NCBI GenBank assembly: GCA_005502875.1
Contig: SCMV01000002.1
Coordinates: 124,001 to 188,000 of the forward strand
Length of the DNA: 64,000 bases
Source of the DNA: Comamonadaceae bacterium 2PF
GTDB lineage: Bacteria; Pseudomonadota; Gammaproteobacteria; Burkholderiales; Burkholderiaceae_C
Direction of reading: 5' to 3'
Part shown: positions 35,885-48,923 of the stretch, piece after piece
How positions within the stretch are numbered: the first letter of the stretch is position 1
How the letters are laid out: every line of letters starts with the position of its first letter
The notes under the pieces: generated by a model
What the model saw: the letters and a program-made list of their open reading frames with translations, nothing else
Database searches by the model: none
Told to the model about the DNA's origin: nothing
Program-made: the position numbers and the translations under genes

Positions 35885-37219
35885 TCAGGCGAGCGTGGCA
35901 GCCAGTTGTTCTGCGCAAGCATCGGCCAGGGCCTTGTCGCTGGCCTCGACCATGACGCGCACCAAGGGCTCTGTTCCCGACGCGCGGATGAGCACCCGCC
36001 CCTTGTCGGCCAGTCGGGCCTCGACTTCGCTGCGGGCCTGCAAAAGCGGTTGGTGGTTCTGCCAGTCCATGCCAGGCTGCAGGCGCACGTTGATCAGCCG
36101 CTGTGGATACAGCGCCACCCCTTCCAGCCAGGACGAGACGCTGCGCGCGCTGCGCACCACCGCCTGCAAGACAGCCAGCGCACTGACGATGCCATCGCCT
36201 GTCGTGTGGCGGTCCAGCGCAATCAGGTGCCCCGAGCCCTCGCCGCCCAATTTCCAGCCCTTGGCACCCAGTTCTTCGAGCACATACCTGTCGCCCACCT
36301 TGGCGCGCACGAAATCGATGCCACGCTGCTTGAGCGCCACCTCGACGGCCATGTTGGTCATCAGCGTGCCCACGGCGCCAGGCACCGCTTCACCTTGGTC
36401 AACGCGATCAGCGACCATCACATACAACAACTCGTCGCCATTGAACAGGCGGCCGTCAGCGCCGACGATCTGCAGCCGATCGGCGTCTCCGTCCAGGGCG
36501 ATCCCGTAGTCGGCACCGTGCTGCTTGACCGCGGCCACCAGGGCTTCCGGGTGCGTGGCACCAACCCCCTGGTTGATGTTCAAGCCATCGGGCGAACAAC
36601 CGATGGCAATGACCTCGGCCCCCAGCTCATGAAACACCTCTGGGGCCACCTGGTACGCCGCACCATGGGCAGCGTCCACCACGATCTTGAGGCCCTTGAG
36701 CGACAAGTTGGATGCAAAAGTGCTCTTGCAAAACTCGATGTAGCGACCGCGGGCGTCTTCCAGGCGACGCGCCTTGCCCAGGCTGTGCGAATCCACCCAT
36801 TGAGGGGGCTCCCGCAATGCAGCCTCAACCGCCAGCTCCCACTCGTCCGGCAGCTTCTCGCCGCGAGACGAAAAGAACTTGATGCCGTTGTCACCGAACG
36901 GGTTGTGCGACGCACTGATCACCACACCCAGGTTCAAGCGCAATGCGCGCGTCAGGTAGGCCACACCAGGCGTTGGCAAAGGCCCGGTGAGCAAGACATC
37001 CACCCCCGCCGACGCAAAACCGGCCTCCAGAGCGGACTCGAGCATGTAGCCCGAAATGCGCGTGTCCTTGCCGATGAGGACCTTGGGGCGCCGCCCAGCA
37101 GTGTGGCGACGAATGACCTGCCCCACGGCGTGCCCCAACTTGAGAACGAAATCGGGCGTGATGGGCGCCTGGCCCACGGTGCCGCGGATGCCATCGGTGC
37201 CAAAGTATTGTCTGGACAT
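35885..37219 (-). CDS. glmM: Phosphoglucosamine mutase
   Basis: Converts glucosamine-6-phosphate to glucosamine-1-phosphate for peptidoglycan and LPS precursors. 444 residues; the phosphoserine loop [13 protein letters not shown] holds the catalytic serine, the metal-binding loop is DGDADR, the sugar-binding loop GGEGSGH, and the phosphate-binding loop [12 protein letters not shown]. The ATG at 37219 ([13 protein letters not shown]) is the family's start. It is downstream of folP on the same strand, the order found in E. coli. Confidence 0.97.
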   Translation of the reverse strand: MSRQYFGTDGIRGTVGQAPITPDFVLKLGHAVGQVIRRHTAGRRPKVLIGKDTRISGYMLESALEAGFASAGVDVLLTGPLPTPGVAYLTRALRLNLGVVISASHNPFGDNGIKFFSSRGEKLPDEWELAVEAALREPPQWVDSHSLGKARRLEDARGRYIEFCKSTFASNLSLKGLKIVVDAAHGAAYQVAPEVFHELGAEVIAIGCSPDGLNINQGVGATHPEALVAAVKQHGADYGIALDGDADRLQIVGADGRLFNGDELLYVMVADRVDQGEAVPGAVGTLMTNMAVEVALKQRGIDFVRAKVGDRYVLEELGAKGWKLGGEGSGHLIALDRHTTGDGIVSALAVLQAVVRSARSVSSWLEGVALYPQRLINVRLQPGMDWQNHQPLLQARSEVEARLADKGRVLIRASGTEPLVRVMVEASDKALADACAEQLAATLA

Positions 37220-37266
37220 GAGCTGCTTGTGTGTGCTGACGTCGCTGGATTGTCCACGGTTTTCGG

Positions 37267-38100
37267 TCAATCCAGCAGACCTGCGGCGCCCCAGACACGA
37301 AGGGCGTCGACCGTTTGCGCAACGTCGTGCACCCGCACCACAGCCGCACCTTTTTGCACCGAGGCCAAAGCCGCCGCCAAGCTGGCCGCCAGACGTTGAC
37401 CGACTGGCCGGCCAGTGAGCTCTCCCAGGGTGGATTTGCGCGACCAACCCAGCAGCAGAGGCCGTCCCAGGTCCAGAAGTTCCCCTTGACGCTTCAACAG
37501 CTCAAGATTGTGTTGCGGCGTCTTGCCAAAGCCGATGCCTGGGTCCAGCGTGATTCGCTCCGTCCCGATGCCTGCCGCCATCAGCGCGCTCAGGCGAGCT
37601 TGCAGAAAATGGCGCACCTCATCGAGCACATCGCTGTAGACCGGTGCGTCCTGCATGGTGGCTGGCGAGCCCTTCATGTGCATCACGCAAACACCACAGG
37701 AAGGATGGCTTGCCACCACGTCCAGCGCGCCGGGCGCCCCCAGGGCTTTCACGTCGTTGATGATGTCTGCCCCCAGGTCCAGCGCACGTTGCATGACCTC
37801 GGCCTTGCAAGTGTCGATGGAAAGGGGCACCCCCCAGGCCAAAGCGCCACGCACCACACCCTCGATGCGTGCCCACTCCTCGTCAACGGGCACGGGGGGC
37901 GCCCCCGGCCGGGTCGACTCACCACCGATGTCGAGGATGTCCGCGCCGTCTTCGACCAGCTGTTGCGCATGCTTGAGTGCGGCGATGGTGTCCGCATGCC
38001 GCCCGCCATCTGAAAACGAGTCGGGTGTGACGTTGACGATGCCCATGACACGCGGGCGACTCAAGTCAATCGTGAAACGCGTGGTCTGCCAAGTCTGCAT
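37267..38100 (-). CDS. folP: Dihydropteroate synthase
   Basis: Condenses p-aminobenzoate with dihydropterin pyrophosphate in folate synthesis; the sulfonamide target. 277 residues; signatures [15 protein letters not shown] near 20-34, [11 protein letters not shown], and C-terminal [16 protein letters not shown]. The ATG at 38100 has only a weak ribosome-binding site. It sits 47 bp before glmM and after a hairpin that follows ftsH. Confidence 0.96.
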   Translation of the reverse strand: MQTWQTTRFTIDLSRPRVMGIVNVTPDSFSDGGRHADTIAALKHAQQLVEDGADILDIGGESTRPGAPPVPVDEEWARIEGVVRGALAWGVPLSIDTCKAEVMQRALDLGADIINDVKALGAPGALDVVASHPSCGVCVMHMKGSPATMQDAPVYSDVLDEVRHFLQARLSALMAAGIGTERITLDPGIGFGKTPQHNLELLKRQGELLDLGRPLLLGWSRKSTLGELTGRPVGQRLAASLAAALASVQKGAAVVRVHDVAQTVDALRVWGAAGLLD

Positions 38101-38124
38101 GGTTTGAAATTCGATGAAGCTCGA

Positions 38125-38151
38125 AATGAAAAACGGGGCCGAAGCCCCGTT
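38125..38151 (-). terminator. Terminator after ftsH
   Basis: AACGGGGC-TTCG-GCCCCGTT then TTTCATTTC on the minus strand, 26 nt after the ftsH stop. Read-through may still feed folP-glmM, since no separate promoter is evident in the short gap. Confidence 0.8.
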
Positions 38152-38177
38152 GTCGAAGGATGCCGCAGGCACCTTGT

Positions 38178-40082
38178 TCAGATCGCCGCAGGCGCGCCGT
38201 CAGCGCTCATGGGCGGCTTGGGGCCACTGCTGGGCTTGTTCGACGGTGGCGTCCAATCCTTCGGTGGGCGAGGCTCACGCCCCTGCATGATGTCTTCGAT
38301 CTGCTCGGCGTCGATGGTTTCCCACTCCAGCAGGGCCTTGGCCATCACGTGCATCTTGTCCTGGTTGTCTTCGATGAGCTTGCGCGCGATGGCGTATTGC
38401 TCGTCGATGATCTTGCGGATCTGCTTGTCCACCTTCTGCATGGTCTCTTCAGACATGTTGGTGGTCTTGGTGATCGAGCGACCCAGGAAAACCTCGCCCT
38501 CGTTCTCGGCGTAGACCACCGGACCGAGCTCATCGGTCATGCCGTAGCGGGTGACCATGTCGCGTGCGATGGCGGTGGCGCGCTCGAAGTCGTTCGAAGC
38601 ACCGGTCGTCATCTGGTCCATGAACACCTCTTCGGCGATGCGACCACCGAACAGCACGGAGATGGTGTCCAGCATGCGGGTCTTGTCCATGCTGTAGCGG
38701 TCACCTTCGGGCAGCTGCATCGTCACACCCAGCGCACGACCGCGCGGGATGATGGTGACCTTGTGCACCGGGTCCGTCTTGGGCAGCAGGCGAGCAACCA
38801 AGGCGTGACCTGCCTCGTGGTACGCCGTGTTCTTGCGCTCCTCCTCGGGCATGACCATGGACTTGCGCTCAGGGCCCATCATGATCTTGTCCTTGGCCTT
38901 CTCGAAGTCCTGCATCTCGACGACGCGGCCGTTGCGGCGCGCGGCGAACAAGGCGGCTTCGTTGACCAGGTTGGCCAGGTCGGCGCCCGAGAAGCCAGGC
39001 GTGCCACGCGCCAGGATGTCGGCGCGCACGTCTTGACCCACGGGCACCTTGCGAATGTGCACGTTCAGGATCTGTTCGCGGCCGCGCACGTCGGGCAGCG
39101 TCACGTAAACCTGGCGGTCAAAGCGACCTGGGCGCAGCAAGGCCGGATCGAGGATGTCCGGGCGGTTGGTCGCGGCGATCACGATCACACCCAGGTTGGT
39201 CTCGAAGCCGTCCATCTCGACCAGCATCTGGTTGAGGGTCTGCTCGCGCTCGTCGTTGCCGCCGCCCAGGCCAGCGCCACGGTGACGGCCGACCGCGTCG
39301 ATTTCGTCAATGAAGATGATGCAGGGGGCGTTCTTCTTGGCCTGCTCGAACATGTCGCGCACGCGAGCCGCGCCCACGCCAACGAACATTTCAACGAAGT
39401 CGGAGCCAGAGATGGTGAAGAACGGGACCTTGGCTTCGCCAGCGATCGACTTGGCCAGCAGCGTCTTGCCGGTGCCGGGAGGGCCGACCAGCAGCACGCC
39501 GCGGGGAATGCGCCCGCCCAGCTTCTGGAATTTCTGAGGGTCACGCAGGAAGTCGACGAGTTCCTTGACTTCTTCCTTGGCTTCGTCGCAACCGGCGACG
39601 TCGGCGAAGGTGATGTTGTTGTTGTTCTCGTCGAGCATGCGGGCCTTGCTCTTGCCGAAGCTGAACGCGCCGCCCTTGCCACCGCCCTGCATCTGGCGCA
39701 TGAAGTAGATCCACACGCCAATCAGCAGCAGCATCGGGCCCCAGGACACCAGCAGGCTCATGATGAGCGAGGGCTCTTCGCGGGGCTTGACGTCGAACTT
39801 GACGCCGTTGTTGATCAGGTCGCCGACCAGGCCTCGGTCGAGGTAGGTCGCCGTGGAGCGAATCTTCTTGTCATCGGTCGTGGTGGCGATGATCTCGGTG
39901 CCGCCACCGCCCTCTTGCAGGGTCACGCTCTTGATGCGCTTGGCGCGGACTTCCTCGAGGAACTCCGAATACGCCATCTGACCGCCGACCGCGCCAGCGC
40001 GATCGAACTGTTTGAACACGGTGAACAGCACGAGGGCCACCACCAGCCAGACAGCAACTTTCGAGAACCATTGATTGTTCAC
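38178..40082 (-). CDS. ftsH: ATP-dependent zinc metalloprotease FtsH
   Basis: A 634-residue membrane AAA+ protease that degrades sigma-32, LpxC and damaged membrane proteins. Membrane segments near 8-24 and 107-128 flank a small periplasmic domain. Walker A GPPGTGKT is at 200-207, Walker [10 protein letters not shown] at 255-263, and zinc-site HEAGH at 422-426. The start is a GTG at 40082, preferred to an ATG 21 bases upstream because AAGGAG lies between the two at the right spacing for GTG. A heat-shock-like promoter lies about 130 bp upstream. Confidence 0.97.
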   Translation of the reverse strand: MNNQWFSKVAVWLVVALVLFTVFKQFDRAGAVGGQMAYSEFLEEVRAKRIKSVTLQEGGGGTEIIATTTDDKKIRSTATYLDRGLVGDLINNGVKFDVKPREEPSLIMSLLVSWGPMLLLIGVWIYFMRQMQGGGKGGAFSFGKSKARMLDENNNNITFADVAGCDEAKEEVKELVDFLRDPQKFQKLGGRIPRGVLLVGPPGTGKTLLAKSIAGEAKVPFFTISGSDFVEMFVGVGAARVRDMFEQAKKNAPCIIFIDEIDAVGRHRGAGLGGGNDEREQTLNQMLVEMDGFETNLGVIVIAATNRPDILDPALLRPGRFDRQVYVTLPDVRGREQILNVHIRKVPVGQDVRADILARGTPGFSGADLANLVNEAALFAARRNGRVVEMQDFEKAKDKIMMGPERKSMVMPEEERKNTAYHEAGHALVARLLPKTDPVHKVTIIPRGRALGVTMQLPEGDRYSMDKTRMLDTISVLFGGRIAEEVFMDQMTTGASNDFERATAIARDMVTRYGMTDELGPVVYAENEGEVFLGRSITKTTNMSEETMQKVDKQIRKIIDEQYAIARKLIEDNQDKMHVMAKALLEWETIDAEQIEDIMQGREPRPPKDWTPPSNKPSSGPKPPMSADGAPAAI

Positions 40083-40209
40083 CGCGGCTCCTTCAACCCA
40101 CATTCACACCGGTTCGGCTGATGCTGGATGCATCCCCACACCGAAACCGGATCCAAAAAACTGCACCGTCTTTGTCATCATGACGCAAAACAGTGCCGTC
40201 CTTCGCGGC

Positions 40210-40237
40210 ATGTGGGGACCATTCTAGTGCAGTCAAG
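40210..40237 (-). promoter_or_regulatory. Candidate sigma-32 promoter of ftsH
   Basis: On the minus strand CTTGACT-N13-CCCCACAT, against the heat-shock consensus CTTGAAA-N11..16-CCCCATnT. It lies in the rlmE-ftsH gap. FtsH is a heat-shock gene in E. coli, which supports the reading. Confidence 0.55.
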
Positions 40238-40314
40238 GGTTGACGCGTGGCGCCCAATCCCACATGAAACGCCGGAATTCCAGCGTTGACGACGCCTTGA
40301 AGAGACAAAGTGAC

Positions 40315-40989
40315 TCAACGCGTCTTCAGACCGATGCCCACCAGGAAGGTTTCGGCCGATTTGTCGCGCGAAGCCTTGGGTTTGATGGGCTTGCAGACGC
40401 GGAAATTCGCTTTGAAAGCCTCGACCAACTGGCTGTAGCCCGCGCCGTGAAAAACTTTGCAAACCAGCGCGCCGTCCTTTTTCAGGTGTTGCTGCGCGAA
40501 GTCGATGGCCAACTCGATGAGGTGGGCAATGCGGGCGCTGTCGGTCACGTCGATGCCGCTGAGGTTGGGCGCCATGTCCGAGATGACAACATCCACCGGG
40601 CGCCCGGCCAACTCTTGCTCGAGCTGCTGCAGCACGGCGTCCTCGCGGAAATCGCCCTGGATGAAGGTCACGCCCTCGATGGGCTCGAACTCGAGCAGGT
40701 CCAGCGCGATGATGGTGCCGTTGAGCTCCCCCACGGCCGCCCCACCCACCCCGACATCCTTGGGCGCGAACTTGCGCCGCACGTACTGGCTCCAGGCGCC
40801 GGGGACCGCCCCCAGGTCAACCACCAGCTGTCCTGGCTTGATCAGACCGAGGGCTTCGTCGATCTCTTTGATCTTGTAAGCAGCGCGCGATCGGTAGCCT
40901 TCCTTTTGTGCCAGGCGCACGTAAGGATCGTGGATGTGATCGTTCAGCCAAGCCTTGTTGACTTTTTTGCTTTTGGTTTGGACTTTCAT
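40315..40989 (-). CDS. rlmE: 23S rRNA 2'-O-ribose U2552 methyltransferase RlmE
   Basis: 224 residues, an FtsJ/RrmJ-type SAM methyltransferase acting on the 50S A-loop. Motifs: [12 protein letters not shown] (catalytic Lys), SAM site [15 protein letters not shown], catalytic Asp in [11 protein letters not shown], and catalytic Lys in ALVCKVFHG. The ATG at 40989 begins [15 protein letters not shown]. Its start lies 17 bp from the divergent yhbY start. It is followed by ftsH as in E. coli. Confidence 0.95.
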   Translation of the reverse strand: MKVQTKSKKVNKAWLNDHIHDPYVRLAQKEGYRSRAAYKIKEIDEALGLIKPGQLVVDLGAVPGAWSQYVRRKFAPKDVGVGGAAVGELNGTIIALDLLEFEPIEGVTFIQGDFREDAVLQQLEQELAGRPVDVVISDMAPNLSGIDVTDSARIAHLIELAIDFAQQHLKKDGALVCKVFHGAGYSQLVEAFKANFRVCKPIKPKASRDKSAETFLVGIGLKTR

Positions 40990-41006
40990 GGCTCGATAAT
41001 AGAGGG

Positions 41007-41477
41007 ATGCCTGCAATTGAACTGACCACTTCCGAGCGCCGCGCCCTGCGCGCCGACGCCCACCACCTTGACCCCGTCGTGATGATCGGCGGAGACGGCC
41101 TGACGCCCGCTGTCGTCAAGGAGACCGACTCCGCGCTCAAGGCCCACGGCCTGATCAAGGTGCGCGTGCTCGGAGACGACCGCGCCGCCCGCGAAGAAAT
41201 CTTTGCCCAGCTGTGCGACCAGCTCAATGCTGCACCGATCCAGCACATCGGCAAGCTGCTGGTCATCTGGCGCCCGGTGCCCGAAAAAGACGGGGCACAA
41301 GACGATGGCAAGCGCGGTGGCGCCGCGCCCCGCGAGGTCAAGATCCTGAAGTTCTCCAAGAGCGGCACGCGTCGCCCCGAGATCAAGAAGGTCACCGTGC
41401 TGGGCAACCAGCGCGTGACACCCGGCGGACTCATCAAACGCGCCAAAAAACGCATGACCAGCAAGAAATCCGGCTGA
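41007..41477 (+). CDS. yhbY: CRS1/YhbY-family RNA-binding protein
   Basis: 156 residues; the N-terminal CRM domain (about 6-95) carries the GxxG RNA-binding loop GGDGLT and [12 protein letters not shown]. The C-terminal third is basic ([13 protein letters not shown]). YhbY associates with pre-50S particles. It is divergent from rlmE with 17 bp between start codons, a conserved pairing in proteobacteria. Confidence 0.92.
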   Translation: MPAIELTTSERRALRADAHHLDPVVMIGGDGLTPAVVKETDSALKAHGLIKVRVLGDDRAAREEIFAQLCDQLNAAPIQHIGKLLVIWRPVPEKDGAQDDGKRGGAAPREVKILKFSKSGTRRPEIKKVTVLGNQRVTPGGLIKRAKKRMTSKKSG

Positions 41478-41506
41478 CCTGATCGCATCTGCCGACATTT
41501 GACAGC

Positions 41507-41534
41507 AAAACGGCACCTTCGGGTGCCGTTTTTC
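41507..41534 (+). terminator. Rho-independent terminator of yhbY
   Basis: AAAACGGCACC-TTCG-GGTGCCGTTTTTC: an 11-bp stem with a UUCG tetraloop. Confidence 0.88.
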
Positions 41535-41576
41535 ATGCCTGACGCCTGTTGGCGGCAAGCCTCGGGTTGCGTCGTC

Positions 41577-42023
41577 TCAGCGTGCCGTCATGCGCCAGGC
41601 CAACGCCAAGACCAACGCAGCCTTGAGCCAGTAGAGCGATGCCGAGATGCCGTGCAGCGCGGCGAACGACAGGGCCGTCGGCTCGCCAGCCTTGGCGGCC
41701 TGGATCATGGGCTGCAAGGCAAAGCCACCCAGCACCGTCAGGAACAGCGCCCCGAGCACCAGCAGCAGGTTGGCGCTCATCGCGCTCTGTGAAGCGCCCT
41801 GTTCCACCTCGTCGCGCACGCGTCGGCGCTCCAGCACGAACAGCAAAATGGCAAACGCCAGGCTCAGGCGAGACTCGATGTGGAAGATCTGGCCCGCACC
41901 GGCTCCGGCCTGCTGTCGCTCCAGCACACTGAACAACGCAGGCGCCGCGACGCCACCGACGGCCAGCAGGACGCCCGCCCACAGACCAGCGAGCAAGGAT
42001 TGAGCGCGAACGATCTTGCTCAT
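41577..42023 (-). CDS. DUF4149-type small membrane protein
   Basis: A 148-residue protein with four hydrophobic segments (about 10-30, 50-65, 83-105, 125-145) and GVAAPALF after the first, typical of the DUF4149/TMEM205-like family of unknown function. The ATG at 42023 follows GAGCGAAAG. It starts 17 bp after greA and is probably co-transcribed with it. No function can be assigned. Confidence 0.75.
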   Translation of the reverse strand: MSKIVRAQSLLAGLWAGVLLAVGGVAAPALFSVLERQQAGAGAGQIFHIESRLSLAFAILLFVLERRRVRDEVEQGASQSAMSANLLLVLGALFLTVLGGFALQPMIQAAKAGEPTALSFAALHGISASLYWLKAALVLALAWRMTAR

Positions 42024-42040
42024 CTTTCGCTCAACACCAC

Positions 42041-42517
42041 TCAAATGTAGCGAACTTCGATGATTTCGTAGCTGCGCTCACCGCCAGGCGCCTGCACCAC
42101 GGCCACGTCGCCGGCTTCCTTGCCGATCAGCGCGCGTGCGATGGGCGAACCGATGGAGATCTTGCCCTCTTTGAGATCGGCCTCGTCGTCGCCAACGATC
42201 TGGTAGGTGACGACGTCGCCCGTGGCTTCGATTTCCATCTCGACGGTGGCGCCAAAAACGACGCGACCGCCAGCATCCAAGTCAGCGGGGTCGATGACCT
42301 TGGCGGCCGAGAGCTTGCCTTCGATTTCGTTGATGCGGCCTTCGATGAAGCCTTGCTTGTCCTTGGCGGCGTCGTATTCGGCGTTTTCCGACAGGTCACC
42401 CTGGGCGCGGGCTTCGGCAATGGCTTGCACCACGGCAGGACGCTCAACATGCTTGAGGCGGTGCAACTCTTCCTTGAGTTGCTCGGCACCGCGCTTGGTG
42501 ATGGGGATGGTGGACAT
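42041..42517 (-). CDS. greA: Transcription elongation factor GreA
   Basis: 158 residues. The coiled-coil finger with tip acidic residues [20 protein letters not shown] rescues backtracked RNA polymerase by stimulating transcript cleavage. The C-terminal FKBP-like domain has [16 protein letters not shown]. The ATG at 42517 gives [10 protein letters not shown], the standard start. It lies downstream of carB. Confidence 0.97.
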   Translation of the reverse strand: MSTIPITKRGAEQLKEELHRLKHVERPAVVQAIAEARAQGDLSENAEYDAAKDKQGFIEGRINEIEGKLSAAKVIDPADLDAGGRVVFGATVEMEIEATGDVVTYQIVGDDEADLKEGKISIGSPIARALIGKEAGDVAVVQAPGGERSYEIIEVRYI

Positions 42518-42605
42518 GGCTGATGTGTCTTCCAAAATGAAGGAGCCGCTTCCCAGGTGCCATCTCCGTGAAGGAGCGGCCGGGAGCGGCCCGTTGAATG
42601 CAAGA

Positions 42606-42629
42606 CCGCGACGGGGCTAACCGTCGCGG
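42606..42629 (-). terminator. Hairpin between carB and greA
   Basis: A perfect 9-bp stem CCGCGACGG/CCGTCGCGG with a 6-nt loop, 12 nt after the carB stop. The T tract is poor, so it may be a weak terminator or processing site. Confidence 0.5.
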
Positions 42630-42641
42630 CAAGTGCCCAGT

Positions 42642-45909
<3,268 letters not shown>

Positions 45910-45917
<8 letters not shown>

Positions 45918-47088
45918 TGTTCTTCTCCATCAGCGCAGTGAAACGATCAAACAGGTAGCTGATGTCATGCGGACCGGGCGAGGCTTCCGGGTGACCCTGG
46001 AAGCAGAAAGCGGGCTTGTCGGTGCGGGCCAGGCCTTGCAGCGTGCCGTCGAACAGCGAGATGTGCGTGGCGCGCAGGTTGGCGGGCAGCGTCTTCTCGT
46101 CGACCGCGAAACCGTGGTTCTGGCTGGTGATGCTGACGCGACCGGTGTCCAGGTCTTTCACGGGGTGGTTGCCGCCGTGGTGGCCGAAGGGCATCTTGTA
46201 GGTCTTGGCACCGGAGGCCAGGGCCATGATCTGGTGACCCAGGCAGATGCCGAAGGTCGGGATGCCGGTTTCGATCAGCTCCTTGGCTGCAGCGATGGCG
46301 TAGTCGCAAGGCTCCGGGTCTCCGGGGCCATTGGACAGGAAGATGCCATCGGGCTTGTGCTTGAGCACCTCGGCGGCCGGCGTCTTGGCAGGCACCACGG
46401 TGACCTTGCAGCCGCGCTCGGCCAGCATGCGCAGGATGTTGCGCTTGACGCCGAAGTCATAGGCCACGACGTGGAACTTCGGGGCGGTCTGCTTGCCGAA
46501 GCCGGGCTTGCCGCCCAGCTCGGGGTTGGCCAGCTTCCACTCGGTTTCGTCCCACACGGCGACGTCGCTGCGCGTGACCACCTGGGCCAGGTCCTGGCCG
46601 GCCATGTTCGGGGCGGCTTTCGCCTTGGCCACGGCGTCGGCGACGACGGCGTCGGTCACCTGCTGGCCAGCGGCCAGGGCCACGATGCAGCCGTTCTGGG
46701 CGCCCTTGGAACGCAAAATGCGCGTCAGCTTGCGGGTGTCGATGTTGGCGATGCCGACCGTGCCTTCGTCCTGCAGGTATTGCGAGAGGGTGCGGGTCTG
46801 ACGGAAGTTGGAAGTGCGGATGGGCAGATCCTTGATGATCAGACCAGCGGCATGGACTTTCGTGGCTTCGACGTCTTCACCGTTGACGCCGTAGTTGCCG
46901 ATGTGCGGATACGTGAGGGTCACGATCTGGCGGCAATAGCTGGGGTCGGTGAGGATTTCCTGATAGCCGGTGATCGAGGTGTTGAACACCACTTCACCGA
47001 CCGTGTGACCGGCAGCGCCGATCGAAGTGCCAAGAAAGACCGTGCCGTCTGCGAGGGCCAGAAGAGCTTGGGGCAGGACGGGCAGCAC
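45910..47088 (-). CDS. carA: Carbamoyl-phosphate synthase small subunit
   Basis: A 392-residue glutaminase subunit feeding ammonia to CarB. The C-terminal class I amidotransferase domain has [11 protein letters not shown], nucleophile Cys in FGICLGHQ and the His-Glu pair in [11 protein letters not shown]. The start is a GTG at 47088, supported by CGGAGAA nine or so bases upstream and by homologues beginning [17 protein letters not shown]. A leader of about 165 nt with a hairpin precedes it. Confidence 0.96.
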
Positions 47089-47179
47089 GGGTTCATTCTC
47101 CGTTTGTTGTGCGCGCCTGGCTCGCCGTTTGCTTAGGTCACGGCTCACGTGGAACGGCGCATGGCCGAGACACGGGCGT

Positions 47180-47217
47180 GACAAAAGCAAGGCCGATCAT
47201 GAACAAGCCAGATCGGC
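47180..47217 (-). promoter_or_regulatory. Candidate attenuator hairpin in the carAB leader
   Basis: On the minus strand GCCGATC-N12-GATCGGC is followed by CTTGCTTTTGTC: a 7-bp perfect stem with a T-rich tail, about 90 nt before carA. It resembles a weak intrinsic terminator. Control by nucleotide or arginine supply is inference. Confidence 0.4.
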
Positions 47218-47260
47218 GCGGTTTCGCCAGACGGGGGGATGGTTGCGGGTAAACCTTAGA

Positions 47261-47268
47261 AGTATAAC
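47261..47268. promoter_or_regulatory. Overlapping -10-like elements for carA (minus) and bfr (plus)
   Basis: AGTATAAC reads TATACT on the minus strand and TATAAC on the plus strand in the divergent gap. No good -35 is visible in either direction, so this is tentative. Confidence 0.3.
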
Positions 47269-47363
47269 CGATCCGACTTGTTGGGATGTGAGCACGACAT
47301 GTGGCATCTGCCCCGCCCTGGTCCACAATGAGGGCCATCCTGACCCCACCACGCGAGGACACC

Positions 47364-47843
47364 ATGAAGGGCGACGCCAAGGTCATCGAGCTGCTCAATG
47401 CGCAGCTCAAAAACGAGCTCACCGCAACCAACCAGTACTTCCTGCATTACAGGATGCTCAAGCACTGGGGCTTCACGAAACTGGCCAAGAAAGAATACGA
47501 AGAATCGATCGGCGAAATGAAGCACGCCGACAAGCTGATGGAGCGCATCTTCACGCTCGACGGCCTGCCCAACCTGCAGGACCTGGGCAAGTTGCTCATC
47601 GGCGAAGACGTGCCCGAGCTGCTGGCCTGCGACCTCAAACTCGAGACGGCCGCCCAGGCCACGGTCAAGGAAGGCATCGCCTACTGCGAATCGGTGTGCG
47701 ACTACGTCTCGCGAGACCTCTTCCAGCACATCCTGGACGACACCGAAGAGCACATCGATTTCCTGGAGACGCAGATCGACCTGATCGCCAAGGTGGGTGA
47801 GCAGAACTACCTGCAATCCATCATGGGCGACATCGAGGGCTGA
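47364..47843 (+). CDS. bfr: Bacterioferritin
   Basis: A 159-residue 24-mer haem ferritin subunit storing iron as ferric mineral. Ferroxidase ligands are visible: E18, E51, H54, and the C-terminal pair in [10 protein letters not shown]. The haem-axial methionine is M52 (EMKHA). GAGGA lies five bases before the ATG. It is followed 126 bp later by the ferredoxin that helps mobilise iron from it. Confidence 0.96.
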   Translation: MKGDAKVIELLNAQLKNELTATNQYFLHYRMLKHWGFTKLAKKEYEESIGEMKHADKLMERIFTLDGLPNLQDLGKLLIGEDVPELLACDLKLETAAQATVKEGIAYCESVCDYVSRDLFQHILDDTEEHIDFLETQIDLIAKVGEQNYLQSIMGDIEG

Positions 47844-47905
47844 ACCAGGGGTTGAGGGCTGCGGGAGCAGATCCCCTCACTTGGGGCCCGGACTTGATTC
47901 GGGGC

Positions 47906-47948
47906 TTGTGCTGCGAATCATTCGCATCTATCATGCGACTCATTCTCA
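47906..47948 (+). promoter_or_regulatory. Promoter with two Fur-box-like palindromes upstream of bfd
   Basis: TGCGAAT-C-ATTCGCA (47912-47926) is a perfect 7-1-7 repeat with the TG..AATnATT..CA frame of Fur boxes. A second, imperfect copy TGCGACT-C-ATTCTCA starts 22 bp later (47934-47948). They overlap a -35 TTGTGC (47906-47911) and -10 TATCAT (47929-47934) with a 17-bp spacer. Confidence 0.65.
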
Positions 47949-47969
47949 TTCATGAGCCCCTGCCCCGTC

Positions 47970-48182
47970 ATGATCGTCTGCGTCTGCCACGCCATCTCCG
48001 ACAAGGAAATCGTCAAGCAAGCCAACATGGGCTGCGGCTCCTTTGACGCCCTGCAAGACCGCACCCGTGTAGCCACCTGCTGCGGCTGCTGTGAAACCTG
48101 TGCCCGGGAAGTCTTCGATGAGGCTCGGCAAGCCGGCAGCACCCTGATCCCCATCACGAGGATGGCCCTGGCCGCTGTGTGA
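47970..48182 (+). CDS. bfd: Bacterioferritin-associated ferredoxin (2Fe-2S, BFD-like)
   Basis: 70 residues. The four [2Fe-2S] cysteines follow the BFD pattern: C4 and C6 (VCVCHA) and a pair in TCCGCCETC. In other bacteria Bfd reduces the ferric core of Bfr so iron can leave. The ATG at 47970 (MIVCVCHAISDKEI) is the conserved start; an upstream in-frame ATG is less likely. Fur-like palindromes overlap its promoter, matching induction under iron starvation. Confidence 0.9.
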   Translation: MIVCVCHAISDKEIVKQANMGCGSFDALQDRTRVATCCGCCETCAREVFDEARQAGSTLIPITRMALAAV

Positions 48183-48222
48183 GAGCGCCACGCGGCGCAA
48201 GCCGTGAACAGTCCACGGAAAC

Positions 48223-48245
48223 GGGCCCCTGAGGCCCTTTTTTTA
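48223..48245 (+). terminator. Terminator after bfd
   Basis: A short stem GGGCC/GGCCC with a 5-nt loop, then seven T's. Confidence 0.65.
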
Positions 48246-48324
48246 CGGGTGTACCCTGCTCAAGGGTTCCCTAGGATGGTCGATGTCCAGTACGAGACGC
48301 GCTCAAAGGCGCAGCGAGGGCACG

Positions 48325-48843
48325 ATGGCATCCTTTTTCTACTCCAACGACGAGTCCGCGCAGGTTGACACCCAAGGCCGCAAACGCGCCTTGGCCAACC
48401 CGACGCAATTGCCCCACGACGCCCCTGTGGACCTGAGCGGTGCCGCGACGCGCCGAACCGGGGTCACGCCTCCGGCTCAGTTCGCGCCCGCCCAGCCCTT
48501 GTGGAAGAGCTGGTGCAAAGGTTTGTGGAACTGGCTTTGGGACAATGGCGAATCGCCCCGCCCCCCGTCTTCCGCCAACGGTTTGCGCGCCATCAAGACT
48601 GAGTTCGTCGCCTCCTTGTGGGACCTCCAGTCTCTGCGGGCCAACCAGGTGCGCGACCAGATCGAAACCTCGCGCTCGTTGCGCGAACTCTGGCACCTGC
48701 GCGCCGATGTTTTCAAGGTGATCTCCACGCACCGAGGTCAAATCGAGGCGCAACTGCGGCTCGATGCCCTGGACAGCCACTTCCCGGTCCGCGCATCGCC
48801 CAGGGCAGAAGATGGCCGCAGCGCAAAGGTGACAACCTGGTAA
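48325..48843 (+). CDS. Hypothetical protein
   Basis: A 172-residue protein I do not recognise. The N-terminal 50 residues are polar and probably disordered. A tryptophan-rich patch PLWKSWCKGLWNWLWD is at 58-73, amphipathic and possibly membrane-surface binding. A Pro/Ser linker follows, and residues 88-150 look helical and basic (LRANQVRDQIETSRSLRELW). No signal peptide. The ATG at 48325 follows GAGGG. Codon and base usage are like its neighbours. It sits alone after the bfd terminator, upstream of the hydroxyacid dehydrogenase. Confidence 0.65.
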   Translation: MASFFYSNDESAQVDTQGRKRALANPTQLPHDAPVDLSGAATRRTGVTPPAQFAPAQPLWKSWCKGLWNWLWDNGESPRPPSSANGLRAIKTEFVASLWDLQSLRANQVRDQIETSRSLRELWHLRADVFKVISTHRGQIEAQLRLDALDSHFPVRASPRAEDGRSAKVTTW

Positions 48844-48923
48844 TTGGTCTGTGAGGTTGTCCATGCAACGCCCGGCGCAGCCGCGCGCGTTGCACAATGG
48901 CAAGCTGGACATCCGACAGCCTC

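Noticed and set aside
38160-40121. A 653-codon plus-strand open frame antisense to ftsH
   Set aside because: Shadow of ftsH; no recognisable domain or ribosome-binding site.
47145-47162. Mini open frame MRRST in the carA leader as an arginine leader peptide
   Set aside because: Only two Arg codons, no Shine-Dalgarno and not positioned in front of the hairpin; mentioned only as context.
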